The notes beneath the pieces were generated by a model, which was not told the origin of the DNA, searched no databases, and worked only from the letters and a program-made list of their open reading frames with translations. A stretch of 64,000 nucleotides of DNA from Amyloporia xantha (Eukaryota; Basidiomycota; Agaricomycetes; Polyporales; Adustoporiaceae): contig JAYKKR010000007.1 of assembly GCA_036971615.1 (NCBI GenBank), positions 806,001 through 870,000 of the forward strand, in the 5' to 3' direction. The position numbers were made by a program, and so were the translations under genes. Below, one piece after another: positions 62,902 to 64,000 of the stretch. Position 1 is the stretch's first letter. Each line of letters opens with the position of its first letter.

Positions 62902-64000
62902 ATGGTCGCCGTCCCCCACCCATATCCCCGCCCCGTCCTCGTCTCCTCCCCTCTCGCACCCGGCGTCCCCCACCCACACTCGCCCCCCGTCCAGTCCCAG
63001 CCGAAGACCGTAGCCCTCGAGTGCAGGCGTCTCCTCTCCCTACCCGCAAGTCCTTCTCCTCTACGCTCCTTCCCCTGCTGACCTCCACCCAGTATCGCCT
63101 CGTCCACCCGCCCCCCGCCCGCGGTCTCGTCACCTCCTGGGGCGTCGTCCCCAAGTTCGAGGTCAGCCTCGATGACATTCTCGACCGCAAGCACCTCCCC
63201 CCGCTCGGCCTCAAGGATTTCGAGGAGTGGCTCCTCTTCGTAGAGCAGGCCGCTGAGAACCTGTACGTCCCCTCTCCCCGCCCTCTCACCCGCCCGCTAC
63301 GAACACGTGCACACGCGCACCCACAGGTACTTCATCCTCTGGCTGCGCGACTACACCCAGCGCTACACAGACTGGGTCCGCTCCACCAAGCTCACCCGCA
63401 CCGCGTCGTACGGCACCGGCGCGCGCCGCGAGTACCGCACCCCGTCCGTGCTGCCGCCCGCGAGCCCGGAGCTCTCGTACTCGTACACCCAGGCGAAGCG
63501 CACGTTCCTGACGCCCAACGGCGCGTACGAGCTCGACGTGCCCAGCGACGTCCTCGCGCCGTTCCACATCCCGCCCGCGGCGAAGAGCGTGAGCAGCCTC
63601 GCGCAGGGCGAGGGCGTCAGCGCGCAGACGCAGACCGCGTGGAGCGAGACGACGTGTGGGTATGGCTATGGCCTGGGCAGCTTTGACCGCGGTGCGTCGT
63701 GTGTCTGGAGTGTGCCGTTCGTTTTGTCTCAGATGGGTTGTAGATATGGTCAATGCGCCGCTGCCGCCGGATCCCGCTGTGTTTGGGGAGCTTGCGTACT
63801 TGGTGCGTGAGATGCTGCAGGAAAGTCTCGACCGCTTCGTCCTCGCGACGTACAACAACGTCGGCACGCCTCGCGCTCTCTGTGGTAGTGCTGGTGGCAT
63901 CGTGATCGGCTTGGCCGGAAGGTAAGCGTGCATGCATTGCCGTTCCTGCGTGTAGGCGCGTGCTGATGCATTGCCGTGCGTTACGCAGCGCACCGCTCAT
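62902..64000 (+). CDS. RGS-domain protein (partial, 3' end beyond window)
   Basis: Regulators of G-protein signalling speed GTP hydrolysis by G-alpha subunits. The proposed start is ATG 62902 (ACACCATGGTC); after an intron ending CTGACCTCCACCCAG it joins YRLVHPPPARGLVTSWG. A continuous but proline-rich and unconvincing frame from 62712 is the alternative. KFEVSLDDILDRKHLPPLGLKDFEEWLLFVEQAAENL and, after a second intron, YFILWLRDYTQRYTDW form the first RGS helices. A Ser/Pro-rich insert and DVLAPFHIPPAAKSV are followed by NAPLPPDPAVFGELAYLVREMLQESLDRF, then LATYNNVGTPRALCGSAGG, which begins a possible membrane part. The model is truncated at the edge. The class resembles the fungal RGS proteins with C-terminal helices (Rax1-like), but that is inference. 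Confidence 0.7.

Noticed and set aside
62634..63262. Long open frame upstream of the RGS gene
   Set aside because: Its first 130 codons are Pro/Arg-rich, translated from polypyrimidine-rich sequence. The 62902 start with an intron gives a better RGS N-terminus.

Overview
The window is nuclear DNA of a filamentous basidiomycete, most likely an Agaricomycete. Genes are compact and densely interrupted by 50-70 nt GT-AG introns with CTGAC/CTAAC-like branch points. Divergent gene pairs share short promoters. The gene set is fungal: V-ATPase subunit c', Arc1, Sgf29, Sec14-like and Prp2. The window carries about 25 supported protein genes, one intron-containing tRNA-Glu gene, one precisely bounded MITE and several repeat blocks.

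Layout: 1-1421, no recognisable gene. 1422-4408 (-), a large membrane gene that joins a nucleotide-sugar-transporter-like multi-helix domain to a glycosylatable lumenal domain of unknown function. 4590-5594, a 0.5 kb tandem duplication. 5.6-7.8 kb, relics, including the N-terminal end of a DUF6589-like element protein. 7.8-12.4 kb: DAHP synthase (-), TIM9 (+), a PrxQ/BCP peroxiredoxin (-), and a hAT-like MITE ending 101 bp before the PRP2 start codon. 12.4-25.8 kb: PRP2 (+), MPS1 (+), a CLYBL-like mitochondrial lyase (+), VMA11 (+), a zinc-knuckle SR-type protein (-) and an uncharacterised protein (+). 26-31 kb: an alpha/beta hydrolase (-) divergent from VMA6 (+), and a Sec14-like protein (-). 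31.3 kb: tRNA-Glu(UUC). 32.3-43.9 kb, all minus strand: mitochondrial uL6, ARC1, a histone-fold protein, HSP20, SGF29, a methyltransferase and translin. 44.3-55.5 kb: SEN1 (+) converging on DHR1/DHX37 (-). 55.8-58.9 kb: an M3 oligopeptidase (+). 58.9-62.9 kb: a 4 kb gene-poor GC-rich stretch with tandem repeats. 62.9-64.0 kb: 5' part of an RGS-domain protein (+), cut by the window end.

RNA metabolism is prominent (PRP2, SEN1, DHX37, ARC1, uL6m, translin, tRNA-Glu). Two V0 subunits of the vacuolar ATPase (c' and d) lie 4.4 kb apart. These are ordinary nuclear neighbourhoods, not operons. The observations most worth following are the transporter/lumenal-domain fusion, the MITE in the peroxiredoxin/PRP2 divergent promoter, three microexons of 13, 16 and 24 nt, a GC-AG intron, and two possible start codons in the oligopeptidase gene that would give mitochondrial and cytosolic forms. 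All gene models were spliced by eye from conserved protein sequence and splice signals; no transcript data or database search was available.
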